Shown: positions 46,897-55,333 of the stretch, piece after piece
Position numbering within the stretch: the stretch's first letter is position 1
Layout: each line of letters starts with the position of its first letter
From: Herpetosiphonaceae bacterium
GTDB taxonomy: Bacteria > Chloroflexota > Chloroflexia > Chloroflexales > Herpetosiphonaceae
Direction of reading: 5' to 3'
Length of the DNA stretch: 64,000 nt
Assembly (NCBI GenBank): GCA_026003835.1
Contig: BPHZ01000005.1
Coordinates: forward strand, 124,001 to 188,000
Made by a program: the position numbers and the translations under genes
The notes under the pieces: model-generated
Told to the model about the DNA's origin: nothing
Database searches by the model: none
Seen by the model: only the letters and a program-made list of their open reading frames with translations

Positions 46897-47757
46897 ATGG
46901 CAACATTAAGCGATGCTTTTCCGGTCTCCATCATTATCCCGGCGCTTGAGGGCGAGCCGCGCGCGTTGCTTGAGAGTGTACGGCGGCAGACGCTCCAGCC
47001 TGTCGAGATTGAAGTCGTCGTTGGCGTACGGCCGAACGGGCGCGCGCGCAACATCGGCGTTGCCCGCACGAGCGCGCCCTACCTGGTTTTCATCGACGAT
47101 GATGCAGTCCTGGGCCACGAACGGGTGATCGAACATCTGGTGCGCCCGCTGCGGGATAGCTCGATTGGCGTTACCGGCGCTTCTAAGCTGCTCCCGCCCG
47201 ACTCTTCCCGCTTCCAGCGGCGTATTGCCCGCGAGGTGGCGCGTATTGAGCACCCGGTTGCCGGCGAGGACAGGGAGACCAATCCGGACCCGCCCTACTT
47301 CTACTCTGAGATTACGACGACCTGCTGTGCCATGCGGCGAGAGGTCTTTGATCAGGCCGGTGGCTTTGATGAGACGCTGCTGCGCGGCGTCGATACAGAG
47401 TTCTTCGTGCGGGTGCGGCGGCTGGGCTATCGCTTCTTACTGGTGGCCGACACCTGGGCCTGGCACCCGGCGCCGGCGACGCTGCCCAAGTTGCTGCGCA
47501 AGCACTTCCTCTACGGCATCGGCCATGCCCAGGAGGTTCGCCGCGATTCCTCCAGAGCTCGCGGCCTCTATCTGCGCACCCCGCTGCACGCAGCCGCCTA
47601 TCTGCTGGCGCGGACCCTGTTTCTGCTGCCGAATGTTTTCTTGCCCTTCTCATTTGCCGCGCCATCTTGGCGTCCCGGTTTCAAACCGTTGAAGGCACTC
47701 GCCAGCTATGCCAGCGCGCTTGGCTATGTGTGGGGCTGGTATCGATATCGTTTATAG
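46897..47757 (+). CDS. Family 2 glycosyltransferase
   Basis: A 286-residue GT-A enzyme starting at 46897 (a 46837 ATG lies within the DUF190 gene). Features: 'VSIIIPALEGEPRALLESVRRQTLQPVEIEVV' at the N-terminus, metal-binding Asp cluster 'FIDDDAVLG', acceptor motif 'GGFDETLLRGVDTEFFVRV', and C-terminal hydrophobic helices ('AAYLLARTLFLLPNVFLPF') suggesting membrane association. It adds a sugar to a surface glycan or lipid; donor and acceptor are unknown. Followed by repeat copy D. Confidence 0.88.
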   Translation: MATLSDAFPVSIIIPALEGEPRALLESVRRQTLQPVEIEVVVGVRPNGRARNIGVARTSAPYLVFIDDDAVLGHERVIEHLVRPLRDSSIGVTGASKLLPPDSSRFQRRIAREVARIEHPVAGEDRETNPDPPYFYSEITTTCCAMRREVFDQAGGFDETLLRGVDTEFFVRVRRLGYRFLLVADTWAWHPAPATLPKLLRKHFLYGIGHAQEVRRDSSRARGLYLRTPLHAAAYLLARTLFLLPNVFLPFSFAAPSWRPGFKPLKALASYASALGYVWGWYRYRL

Positions 47758-47797
47758 CGTGCCGTCAGCTTTCGTTCGTGGTTAACCCTATTGCTCG

Positions 47798-47901
47798 TGA
47801 TGAGGAAGGGGGAGCCGGAGGGACGTAGCTCTCCGAACCTTCCCATCACGCGGGATGTGATGGACGACTAGACGACATGCTCTAAATGACAAACGATAAC
47901 G
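47798..47901 (+). repeat. Dispersed hairpin repeat, copy D
   Basis: GATGAGGAAGGGGGAG, a CGGAG/CTCCG hairpin, GAACCTTCCCATCACG, GGATGTGATGGACGAC and then GACAAACGATAA. It shares its tail with copy A and its end with copy C. It lies between two glycosyltransferase genes. Confidence 0.6.
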
Positions 47902-47904
47902 TGT

Positions 47905-49044
47905 ATGCGAATTGCAATTGATGCGAGGCCATGTACTGATCATTTCCCCGGAATCGCTCGTTATATCGCTGGCCTGCTGCAAGGATTTGCAGATCTGGGA
48001 ACAGGGGGCAACGAGATCCTGGTTCTCCATGATCCTCGCGGCACCTCCACCCGCTTCAATCTGCCGGCGCTGACTGCAGCGGCCGAGGTTGAGCTGGTGC
48101 CGGTCGACGCCGGGCCGTTCTCTCCCCGCCAGCAGTGGCTGATCCCACTGGTGCTGCACCGTTTGCGCGTCGATCTCTACCACGCCACATACTATCTGCG
48201 TCCCTATGGGCCGTTGCCCTGCCCTAGCGTAACAACATTTTATGATGTTATTCCACGGCGGTTTCCTGGCTACTTTCCGCCGCGTACGCGGGCTATCATT
48301 GAGTTGACGAACAGGCTTGCGCTCCGTCGCTCCCGGCGCATCATCGCCATCTCCGAGGCGACAAAAGACGATCTGTGGATCTATTACCAGGTGCCCCAAG
48401 AGCGGGTGAGCGTAACACCTCTCGGGATCGATGCCAGCTTTCGGCCACAGCCACCCGAGATTGTGGCCGATCTGCGGCGGCGACTCGATCTTCCCGAACG
48501 CTACATTCTCTATGTCGGCAGCAATAAACCACACAAAAATTTGCCGCGGCTGGTAAGAGCCTGGAAGCTGGCGCGCGAGCACGCCGTCGCTCAGTCTGTT
48601 GCGCTGGTCATTGCCGGGCATTGGGACCCGCGCTACCCAGAGGCGCGCGAGCTTGCCGCAAGTCTGGGCTTGGGTGATGAGGCCATCTGTTGGACGGGGC
48701 CGGTTGCCGAAAGTGATCTGCCGGCGCTTTACAGTGGGGCGTTGGCCTTTGTGTTCCCCTCGCTCTACGAGGGCTTTGGCCTGCCGCCGCTTGAGGCCAT
48801 GGCCTGCGGCGTCCCCGTGGTTACATCTTATACCTCGGCTATGCGTGAAGTGGCGGGCGACTCTGCGCTGGCCGTCGATCCCCACGACTACCATCAGATT
48901 GCTGAGGCTATCCTGCATGTGCTGCGCGGCCAGCTCGTGCGTGGTAACCTGGGCACGTTGGGGATCGGTCGCTCACGACTGTTTACCTGGGAACGCACCG
49001 CGGCGCTGACGCTCCGCGCCTATCGCCGGGCTCTACAACGGTAA
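47905..49044 (+). CDS. Family 4 glycosyltransferase
   Basis: A 379-residue GT-B enzyme: N-terminal 'MRIAIDARPCTDHFPGIARYIAGLLQGFADLG', domain boundary 'YILYVGSNKPHKNLPRLVRAW', and the C-terminal donor site 'PALYSGALAFVFPSLYEGFGLPPLEAMACGVPVVTSYTSAMREVAGDSALAVDP', including the E-x7-E pattern. It retains sugar configuration and probably builds cell-surface polysaccharide together with the GT2 upstream. A hairpin terminator follows immediately. Confidence 0.92.
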   Translation: MRIAIDARPCTDHFPGIARYIAGLLQGFADLGTGGNEILVLHDPRGTSTRFNLPALTAAAEVELVPVDAGPFSPRQQWLIPLVLHRLRVDLYHATYYLRPYGPLPCPSVTTFYDVIPRRFPGYFPPRTRAIIELTNRLALRRSRRIIAISEATKDDLWIYYQVPQERVSVTPLGIDASFRPQPPEIVADLRRRLDLPERYILYVGSNKPHKNLPRLVRAWKLAREHAVAQSVALVIAGHWDPRYPEARELAASLGLGDEAICWTGPVAESDLPALYSGALAFVFPSLYEGFGLPPLEAMACGVPVVTSYTSAMREVAGDSALAVDPHDYHQIAEAILHVLRGQLVRGNLGTLGIGRSRLFTWERTAALTLRAYRRALQR

Positions 49045-49068
49045 GGGCACGGCGCTAGCCGTGCCCTT
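49043..49068. terminator. Hairpin between convergent genes
   Basis: AAGGGCACGGC-GCTA-GCCGTGCCCTT, an 11-bp stem starting right after the glycosyltransferase stop and 18 nt before the terC stop. No T-run, but position suits a bidirectional terminator. Confidence 0.5.
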
Positions 49069-49086
49069 CGAGCGTTCGAACCACCA

Positions 49087-49944
49087 CTATCGTGTATTGA
49101 AGAGGTTGAAGGGCAGCAGAAGGAGCGACATGATAAATGAGATCACGGTCTGAATAGCGGCGATGAGCGCTAGAACCGGCTTGAAAAAGATGCTGACCGG
49201 CTTGCGCAGCCAGGACGTGCGAGAGACGACGATCGTTAGTGTGAGGATGCTGGCCGACAGGGCAAACTGGACGCTCTCGCCAATGTGCCAGTGCAAGATT
49301 TCCTCTACAACCAGTTCGCCGCCGATGGCGAAGAGCAGCAAGTAAGCGCCATGCTCCAGGGACGGTTCCCAGCTAATGAGTTTTGTGAAGATTGTCGCCG
49401 CGAAACGCATGATCACGATGCCGATCGCCACGCCCAGCAGAACGACCCATAGCTCGCGTGAGAGCGCGACGGCAGCGATAACGTTATCGACGCTGAAGGC
49501 GAGATCCGCCAGCTCAACCGCCAGAACCACCGACCAGAAGCCGCCTTTCGCTTTCTGTCGCCACTTCTCTTCGCCGTGCTCTTCACGGCGCTGCTTGTGA
49601 TAAAACTCGCCGAAGTGATTGAGAGCAAGGTAGACAAGGTACAGAGCACCCAGGATGCGAATCCACGGTACGTTGATGATCATCGCCGCGAGGATGAGCA
49701 TCAGGCCACGGCCGATGTAGGCTCCCAGCAGGCCGACCTTCAGCGCTGCCTGTCGTTGCGGTCCCAGCACACGCATCGACCAATCGGTGAGAAATTGCAG
49801 GCGCTTTGGCCAGGGGATAGGCTGGTCGTTGGGCAGGTGCGCGACCATGGCGCCCAGCAGGGCTGCGTTATCGATCGAGAGGATGCCTTCGAGGAAGATG
49901 AGTGTGACGATGATACGTATGACTTCTAGATCCAATCTGACCAC
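49087..49944 (-). CDS. TerC-family integral membrane protein
   Basis: A 285-residue membrane protein with eight or nine helices. TerC hallmarks: 'FLEGILSIDNAALLGAMV' and the duplicated 'ELADLAFSVDNVIAAVALS', whose Asp-Asn pairs line the ion path. The family includes manganese exporters and tellurite-resistance proteins; Mn export is the best-supported role. The marked GTG start has an odd overlap with AGG; a TTG at 49935 with GAGGTGG upstream may be the real start. An extended -10 lies 40-48 nt upstream. No yybP-ykoY riboswitch signature was seen. Confidence 0.88.
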   Translation of the reverse strand: MVRLDLEVIRIIVTLIFLEGILSIDNAALLGAMVAHLPNDQPIPWPKRLQFLTDWSMRVLGPQRQAALKVGLLGAYIGRGLMLILAAMIINVPWIRILGALYLVYLALNHFGEFYHKQRREEHGEEKWRQKAKGGFWSVVLAVELADLAFSVDNVIAAVALSRELWVVLLGVAIGIVIMRFAATIFTKLISWEPSLEHGAYLLLFAIGGELVVEEILHWHIGESVQFALSASILTLTIVVSRTSWLRKPVSIFFKPVLALIAAIQTVISFIMSLLLLPFNLFNTR

Positions 49945-49983
49945 CTCGCTTTGTGTGATTCTGCTGCAACCTGCATAACCTGT

Positions 49984-49992
49984 ATTGTATCA
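49984..49992 (-). promoter_or_regulatory. Extended -10 promoter for terC
   Basis: On the minus strand TGATACAAT (49992-49984), about 40 nt before the start codon. Confidence 0.4.
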
Positions 49993-50042
49993 CGTACGGA
50001 TTGTTATAAATGTTACAGATGTGTTAGTCTTTGTCTGTAACG

Positions 50043-50091
50043 GTAAAAAAGGGTAGCTGGAGGAGCTTCGCCCTCCAGACCACCCTTATTA
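50043..50091 (-). terminator. Dispersed hairpin repeat copy E acting as terminator of the DUF3048 gene
   Basis: On the minus strand AAGGGTGGT, then CTGGAGG-GCGAAGCT-CCTCCAG, CTACCC and TTTTTT. It lies 25-70 nt after the DUF3048 stop. The hairpin loop matches the GCGAAG loop of repeat copy A, so the repeat here also serves as an intrinsic terminator. Confidence 0.6.
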
Positions 50092-50113
50092 ACAGCGACA
50101 ACGCTATCATCTT

Positions 50114-51259
50114 CTACTGATACCACAGGTTGGCGAGCGACGGCACGGCGGAGATCCAGACGCGACCGGCGGGGAAGACGATTTCTTCCCCATTTGCATC
50201 GTAGAAGCGCAGATGATCGTGCTTGCCAGGTTTGCTCCAGCTGATCTCCTGAATGCGCCCCTCGACGAAGAGCCGGGCCGGGCCGCTGCCGATAACCTGC
50301 TGGTCGATGCGCGCCTTATCGTCGCCGGGCCGAGGCTCCTCGTGAACTTCCATCACCACAACGCTCTTCGCCCAAAGCTGCTGCCCGGTTACAGCGTCGA
50401 TATGTGGTCGCTCCCACTGAAGGCGCAGATAGCCGTTCAGGTCCGGGTCATAGATCCAGCTTACCGGCAAACTCTTTAAAAGGAAGTGGTAGCCGAAGCT
50501 GCTGACCTCAGGTTGCGCAGGAGCCGGGCCGGGCTCTCGGAACAGATAGCCCGCCTCGGGAAGCGCCACAGGTCCGCTTTGCTTATCACGGAAGGCGCGC
50601 ATGAGTTCGACGCTGGTATACATATTGTGTGGCGCTGCGCGATTCCTGGCACGCCAGGAGTAAACACCCTCGTACAGGAGTTCCTCCAGGTTGATCAACT
50701 CGTTCGTCCCCGCCAGGTAGTCCAAAGCATCGGGGCTCCCGCCGGCGTGGGTATAGACTGGCTGGTAAGGCAGTGCCCACCAGATGAAGTAAATGCGCGA
50801 CGAGCGGACCGGCCCGATTTGCTCGGCGTCTGGTGTGATGCTATCGGCGTAGAAGGCCATAAAGCGGGTGATGCCGTATTCTGCCAGCGCTTCTATGACC
50901 AGCGCAGCTTTATCCAGACCGGACTGTGGGTAGGCATCGGGGTGATTGTCGATCATCACCACGTAGGGGCGATTCTCCAGCGCACCCCGCGCCAGCGCGG
51001 GCGATTCGGTTTGGGGATCGCGAGTGAGCGGAGCGGGAGTTGCGGTCGGCTCCGGCGTCGCCGTAGCAGTTGCGGTCGCGGTTGCAGTCGCCGTAGGGGC
51101 AGTGGTTGCCGTCGGGACCAGCGTAGCCGTTGATGCAGCGGCTTCGGCAGCTCGTGTCGGCTCCGGCGGCGCTGTCCCATCGATAGCGCCCGAGCCGCAG
51201 GCGGTCAGGGCCAGCAGGAGGAGGGTAAACGTACCTCGCAGCAGTCGTCGTGTTCGCAT
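50114..51259 (-). CDS. DUF3048 (YerB-type) lipoprotein
   Basis: About 381 residues from the ATG at 51259 (AAGGATTC before it; 51361 would overlap the DUF4129 gene). Lipobox 'LLALTACGSG', then an Ala/Thr/Pro linker of about 70 residues made of alternating Ala-Thr (coded by a GCN-ACN run near 51.04-51.12 kb). The DUF3048 domains follow: 'RPYVVMIDNHPDAYPQSGLDKAALVIEALAEYGITRFMAFYAD...IGPVRSSRIYF'. Function is poorly known; it is cell-envelope anchored. Downstream of DUF4129. Confidence 0.87.
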   Translation of the reverse strand: MRTRRLLRGTFTLLLLALTACGSGAIDGTAPPEPTRAAEAAASTATLVPTATTAPTATATATATATATPEPTATPAPLTRDPQTESPALARGALENRPYVVMIDNHPDAYPQSGLDKAALVIEALAEYGITRFMAFYADSITPDAEQIGPVRSSRIYFIWWALPYQPVYTHAGGSPDALDYLAGTNELINLEELLYEGVYSWRARNRAAPHNMYTSVELMRAFRDKQSGPVALPEAGYLFREPGPAPAQPEVSSFGYHFLLKSLPVSWIYDPDLNGYLRLQWERPHIDAVTGQQLWAKSVVVMEVHEEPRPGDDKARIDQQVIGSGPARLFVEGRIQEISWSKPGKHDHLRFYDANGEEIVFPAGRVWISAVPSLANLWYQ

Positions 51260-51326
51260 GAATCCTTTCCAACCTCTTCTGCAGGATATGATGGGCGATT
51301 CTCGCCCTGGACTGACGGCCGGTTGA

Positions 51327-52754
51327 TCAGCCTGCTTCGGCTGATCGGCGTACCTCGTCATGGATGGACTTCAAGGCCTGCTCGGCAGTATCGGCGTGCT
51401 TTTCCTTAGGCGGCGGGCCGTAGCGAGCATGCTCATAGGTCGCAGTCAGGATGCTCATCGCGGCGCTGGCGCCGGGCGCGAGGGCCTCGACCTGCGGGAG
51501 GTACTCGCGCGGCGTTTGGTGTGGCGCCCGTGCGCGCTCGTGCTCCTCGGCCAGCAGCAGCAGCCGAACATAGGCCCGCCTGATACGTGTGACGGGATCG
51601 TTCCCACGCAGCGCCGCCAGCGTATCCCGCAGCCCTGGGCGCTTGCGGCGTAGTGGATCGAGCAGTGAGTTGACCATATCGAAGAGATCGCGCCGCATCT
51701 CGGCCCAGGACCACAGCGAGGATCGCTCTTCCTGTTCGGCCTGCTGCCGTCCACGCGCCTGTGTCAGCATCCAGCGCAGTGCTACGATGGTGAGCACGAG
51801 CAGGAGCAGGACGCCGGCAATGCGCCAGACCTCCAATGTAGCGGCAGACGCCGGCTCAGGGTAGGCCTGCCGGATTTGGGCGAGTGGGTCGGGCTGTGGC
51901 CCTGGTGTTGGCGCAGGTGTCGGCGTTGCGGCTGGCTGCGCGCCCGGTGGAGGCGTGAGTGCCCCCTGCAAGATCCAGGAAAGAGCCGCCATAAACAGCG
52001 CGATGATTGGCGAGATCAGCCAGTAGATGGTGATGATGATGACTTGCAGTGTCTCGGCAAGGAGCCTGCGCAGAGTTGCGGAGAAGACAGCCACAATACC
52101 GATGGAGGCCAAAATCAGCGCCAGCACAGGTAGCACCGTTGTAGCAACCCAGCGGCGTCGGCGGCCGCTCTCCCGCCCCATGATATTGCTGATCGCCAGC
52201 GACAGCAGTGCGCTGCCGACAAAGGTGACGACGTAGGCCGTAAGGGCTGAGAACACTTCAGGCTGATTGAAGGGTGCCTCGACGAAGATTTGCAGGAAGG
52301 GCAGCGCCACAAGCAGGACGATCAGCCCCCGCCGGAAGATGATACTGACCGCGTCGTAGTCGATCTCTATCAGTCGCGAGCCGCGCCACCAAAGGTAGAG
52401 CAGGGCCACGCTGCTGAAGATGAGCTCCTGATAGCCGGCATAGTCTTCCGGGTTGAGGATGCTCCACCCTGTAAGCGGGCTAAGCCCGCCGCCCATCATC
52501 GCTTTCAGCAGCAGCGCACCGATCAGCAACCCTCCGGCGAGCCAGGCCCGAGGGCGCCAGGCGCGCGGCAGTATCTGGACCACACGATCGAGCAGCGCGG
52601 CCAGAAGCATTGCCGCAGTAAGCTGCGGCCAGCGGGCCGGCTGGTCCAGACCCTGGCCCACTGCACCAAGCGCGAACAACACAACCCCGACGATGGAAAC
52701 GTGCAGAGCGACCAGGCAGACCAGGCGCGCAAGATTCAGCGGCGAGAGCTTCAT
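51327..52754 (-). CDS. Membrane protein with C-terminal DUF4129 domain
   Basis: A 475-residue protein: about eight helices over residues 10-260, a Pro/Ala/Thr linker ('PPPGAQPAATPTPAPTPGPQPDP'), a further helix, and a cytosolic DUF4129 domain ('IRRAYVRLLLLAEEHERARAPHQTPREYLPQVEAL'). DUF4129 proteins accompany transglutaminase-like proteins, DUF58 and MoxR. Its ATG overlaps the DUF58 stop by 4 nt, so it belongs to that operon. No transglutaminase gene is present here. Confidence 0.85.
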   Translation of the reverse strand: MKLSPLNLARLVCLVALHVSIVGVVLFALGAVGQGLDQPARWPQLTAAMLLAALLDRVVQILPRAWRPRAWLAGGLLIGALLLKAMMGGGLSPLTGWSILNPEDYAGYQELIFSSVALLYLWWRGSRLIEIDYDAVSIIFRRGLIVLLVALPFLQIFVEAPFNQPEVFSALTAYVVTFVGSALLSLAISNIMGRESGRRRRWVATTVLPVLALILASIGIVAVFSATLRRLLAETLQVIIITIYWLISPIIALFMAALSWILQGALTPPPGAQPAATPTPAPTPGPQPDPLAQIRQAYPEPASAATLEVWRIAGVLLLLVLTIVALRWMLTQARGRQQAEQEERSSLWSWAEMRRDLFDMVNSLLDPLRRKRPGLRDTLAALRGNDPVTRIRRAYVRLLLLAEEHERARAPHQTPREYLPQVEALAPGASAAMSILTATYEHARYGPPPKEKHADTAEQALKSIHDEVRRSAEAG

Positions 52755-53965
52755 GCGGCGACCTCCATCTGCTGGCTCCAGCGCGCTGCAGGCGGCGAGT
52801 GATACAGGGTAACACCGGGCAGCGAGGGCGCCGTTTCACTCAGAGAAACCCAAAAGACCGGATGGCCGTGCTGGCAAAGGCGCAGCAGCGCCGCCTGGAC
52901 TTCCTCATTGCCGACGGCGCTGATCAGCAGCACAGTCGCGCCGGGGGAGAGCATATGCGCGGCATTTGCCAACAGTCTGCTCATTGGAAGAATAGAGTAC
53001 GGCGTCAGAACCGCCAGCAGCTCCATCAGGTAGGCGAGCTGGTGGGGGCTGCGTCCTGGCCGCAAGTGGATCAGTCGTTCCGCTTCAGGGGCCGCGCTGT
53101 TCGTCAGGAGTCCGACACTATGGCCTGCCTCGATCAGCGCCTTACAGATCGTCGCCGCCGTACTGATCAGGCGCTCTACCTCGTCGCGCTGCACGCCCTC
53201 CCAGTAATGCTCGAAGGTATCAACGTCCAGGAAGCAGAGCAGCTCCAGGGAGGTGGTGGGCTCATAGACGCGCGTCTGAAGCGTGCCACGCCGCGCAGTG
53301 GCGCCCCAATGAATGCTCTTGAGCGGATCGTCGCGGTGGTAATCTCGGATACCGATGGTGCGCACCGGATCGACGATGAGGTGCTGCCGGCTGCGCACAT
53401 CTCCCAACAGGTGCTGCATTGTAAAGCCCAGCTCTTGAGGACCAAGCAGGCGTGGATAGACCACCAGCCGGGTCAATGAACGCACTTCCCGCTCATCAAA
53501 AAACATGCCGAAGGGATCGCCGCCGCGTAGATGGACCGGCCCGAGGCGATACAGGCCGCGCTGCCGGCAGTGCAGCGTGTATCGCCATGTCACAGCCTCA
53601 TACCAGCCGAGGCTGACAGAGTGGAGGATCGCTTTACCTCCCGCTACGCCGTGTGACACGACGCGAGGGCCCTCCAGTTCAAGGCCGGGGCTGATCATAT
53701 CGTAGATGTCGAGCCGTGCCAGCGGCAGCAGCTTGCGGTTGGCGATGGTCAGCGTGAGTGCCAGCGCATCGCCGGGGAAGGCGTGGTCGGCGCTGAGTTT
53801 GCGTGTGTACTCGATGCGCGCAAGCGCCAGGCGCCGCCAGATCTGCGCGGCGCCCACAGTCATCAGCGCCAGCAGGCAGAGCAGCGTCACAGCCCACAGC
53901 CCCGCCAGCAGGCTGATGAAGAACATCAGGGTGATAAGTTCAAGCAGATGCTTGTTGAAGAGCAC
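52751..53965 (-). CDS. DUF58 (vWA-like) membrane protein
   Basis: A 404-residue protein: two N-terminal helices (residues about 8-42), a beta-rich segment ('LTIANRKLLPLARLDIYDMISPG'), then the DUF58 core 'IRDYHRDDPLKSIHWGATARRGTLQTRVYE' and a von Willebrand A-like C-terminus ('LELLCFLDVDTFEHYWEG'). It works with a MoxR ATPase in assembly or activation of envelope complexes, by analogy. It begins 3 nt downstream of moxR and is coupled to the DUF4129 gene. Confidence 0.9.
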   Translation of the reverse strand: MLFNKHLLELITLMFFISLLAGLWAVTLLCLLALMTVGAAQIWRRLALARIEYTRKLSADHAFPGDALALTLTIANRKLLPLARLDIYDMISPGLELEGPRVVSHGVAGGKAILHSVSLGWYEAVTWRYTLHCRQRGLYRLGPVHLRGGDPFGMFFDEREVRSLTRLVVYPRLLGPQELGFTMQHLLGDVRSRQHLIVDPVRTIGIRDYHRDDPLKSIHWGATARRGTLQTRVYEPTTSLELLCFLDVDTFEHYWEGVQRDEVERLISTAATICKALIEAGHSVGLLTNSAAPEAERLIHLRPGRSPHQLAYLMELLAVLTPYSILPMSRLLANAAHMLSPGATVLLISAVGNEEVQAALLRLCQHGHPVFWVSLSETAPSLPGVTLYHSPPAARWSQQMEVAA

Positions 53966-53968
53966 AAC

Positions 53969-54934
53969 CTATCCTTCGACGGGCGCCGGAACGCGGCTCA
54001 GCCCATCGGCGATGACTGTGGCCGGTGTGCGGCCGCGCAGCCGGGCCTCGGGGACGAGGATCAGGCGATGGCCGAGGACCACCGGTGCCAACTCTTTGAC
54101 ATCATCGGGCAACACATAGCTACGCCCGCGCAGCGCCGCCAGCGCCTGTGCTGTCCTGAAAAGCGCCAGTGTACCGCGAGGGCTGGCGCCAAGCTGAACG
54201 TCGGGGTGGTCGCGCGTCGCTCGTACAACCTGCACGATGTACTGGCGCACAGCATCGCTGATCAACACCTGCCGCGCCTGGCGCTGCAATGTAAGGATGG
54301 TCTGCGGATCTGCGCTGGGCTGGATCTGCTCCAACGGATCGCTCTCTTCAAAGCGGAGGAGAATCTGCTCCTCTTCTTCTGCAGTTGGGTAGCCAAGCTC
54401 CACCTTGAGCAAGAAACGATCGATCTGGGCCTCAGGCAAAGGAAATGTGCCCTCAAGCTCGATAGGGTTCTGAGTTGCCAGGACCAGGAAGGGCCGAGGC
54501 AGTGGATGTGTCTCGCCATCGATCGTCACGGTGCGCTCCTGCATAGCCTCAAGCAGCGCCGATTGGGTGCGCGGCGTGGCGCGATTGATCTCATCGGCCA
54601 GCAAAATATGCGTGAAGATCGGCCCCGGCCGGAACTGAAACTCGCTCAGCTTCTGATTGAAGAACGAGAGGCCGGTAACGTCCGAGGGCAGCAGATCGGG
54701 GGTAAACTGGATACGCCTGAAGCTTACGTCGAGCGAGCGGGCCAGCGCCCGAGCCAGCGTGGTCTTCCCTACGCCGGGCACGTCCTCAAGCAGGATATGG
54801 CCTTCGCACAGGAGTGCAACCAGCAGTAGTTCGACGACGCGCTCTTTGCCGACAACCACAGCGCCAATGCTCTGGCGCACCCGGCTGGCAACCGATCCTA
54901 GCGTCTCTGTCTCCGCTTGTGACATGACTGTCAT
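53969..54934 (-). CDS. MoxR-family AAA+ ATPase
   Basis: A 321-residue AAA_3 protein: Walker A in 'LLEDVPGVGKTTLARALA', Walker B 'ILLADEINRATPRTQSALLEAMQE', sensor 1 'FLVLATQNPIELEGTFPLPEAQIDRFLLKVELGYP', and the C-terminal lid 'GASPRGTLALFRTAQALAALRGRSYVLPDDV'. A chaperone-like ATPase acting on the DUF58 partner. First gene of the moxR-DUF58-DUF4129 operon; ATG at 54925 is an alternative start. Confidence 0.93.
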   Translation of the reverse strand: MTVMSQAETETLGSVASRVRQSIGAVVVGKERVVELLLVALLCEGHILLEDVPGVGKTTLARALARSLDVSFRRIQFTPDLLPSDVTGLSFFNQKLSEFQFRPGPIFTHILLADEINRATPRTQSALLEAMQERTVTIDGETHPLPRPFLVLATQNPIELEGTFPLPEAQIDRFLLKVELGYPTAEEEEQILLRFEESDPLEQIQPSADPQTILTLQRQARQVLISDAVRQYIVQVVRATRDHPDVQLGASPRGTLALFRTAQALAALRGRSYVLPDDVKELAPVVLGHRLILVPEARLRGRTPATVIADGLSRVPAPVEG

Positions 54935-55063
54935 TATGCAGGGCCTCGCTCAACTGCAAACTGTGCTTACCACTCAGGTAGGAGCTTGGATGTGCTTTTT
55001 GGTAGCCGTGCTAGTTTAACATAGCGTGGGGAGCCGGTCAATTGCTGTTGACGCCTCGCAGCA

Positions 55064-55072
55064 TGGTATAAT
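55064..55072 (+). promoter_or_regulatory. Extended -10 promoter for darA-like gene
   Basis: TGGTATAAT, hexamer at 55067-55072, 19 nt upstream of the ATG with AAGGAG (55079-55084) between. Confidence 0.55.
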
Positions 55073-55090
55073 GCGGCCAAGGAGAGCGCG

Positions 55091-55333
55091 ATGAAGCTTA
55101 TGGTTTTCGTAGTCGACAACGCACACGCCGAGCAGACTGTCGATGCACTCGTCGGCGCCGGCTTCCGCGTCACCAGGCTAGCGAGCACGGGCGGCTGGCT
55201 GCGCAAAGGAAACACGACGCTTCTCGTTGGTCTGGAAGACCAGGAAGCGTCGCATTCTATTGAGGTTGTGCGCCAGGCCGCGCCGGGAGCATTGGCAGTG
55301 ATGCTGCCACTAGAGCGGTTCGAGCGGCTGTGA
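55091..55333 (+). CDS. Compact DarA/DUF970-type cyclic-di-AMP receptor-like protein
   Basis: Only 80 residues, whereas DarA (PstA) is about 109. The beginning is typical: 'MKLMVFVVDNAHAEQTVDALVGAGFRVTRLASTGGWLRKGNTTLLVGLED', including the 'GG(F/W)LRKGNTT' ligand motif. The end 'ALAVMLPLERFERL' matches the DarA C-terminal strand. The missing part is the long loop between these, so this is a loop-less variant that may bind c-di-AMP differently or bind another ligand. Its TGA overlaps the GTG of the next glycosyltransferase, indicating coupling. Confidence 0.75.
   Translation: MKLMVFVVDNAHAEQTVDALVGAGFRVTRLASTGGWLRKGNTTLLVGLEDQEASHSIEVVRQAAPGALAVMLPLERFERL

Noticed and set aside
47788..48918. 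376-codon minus-strand frame opposite the glycosyltransferase
   Set aside because: Antisense shadow of a clear GT4 gene.
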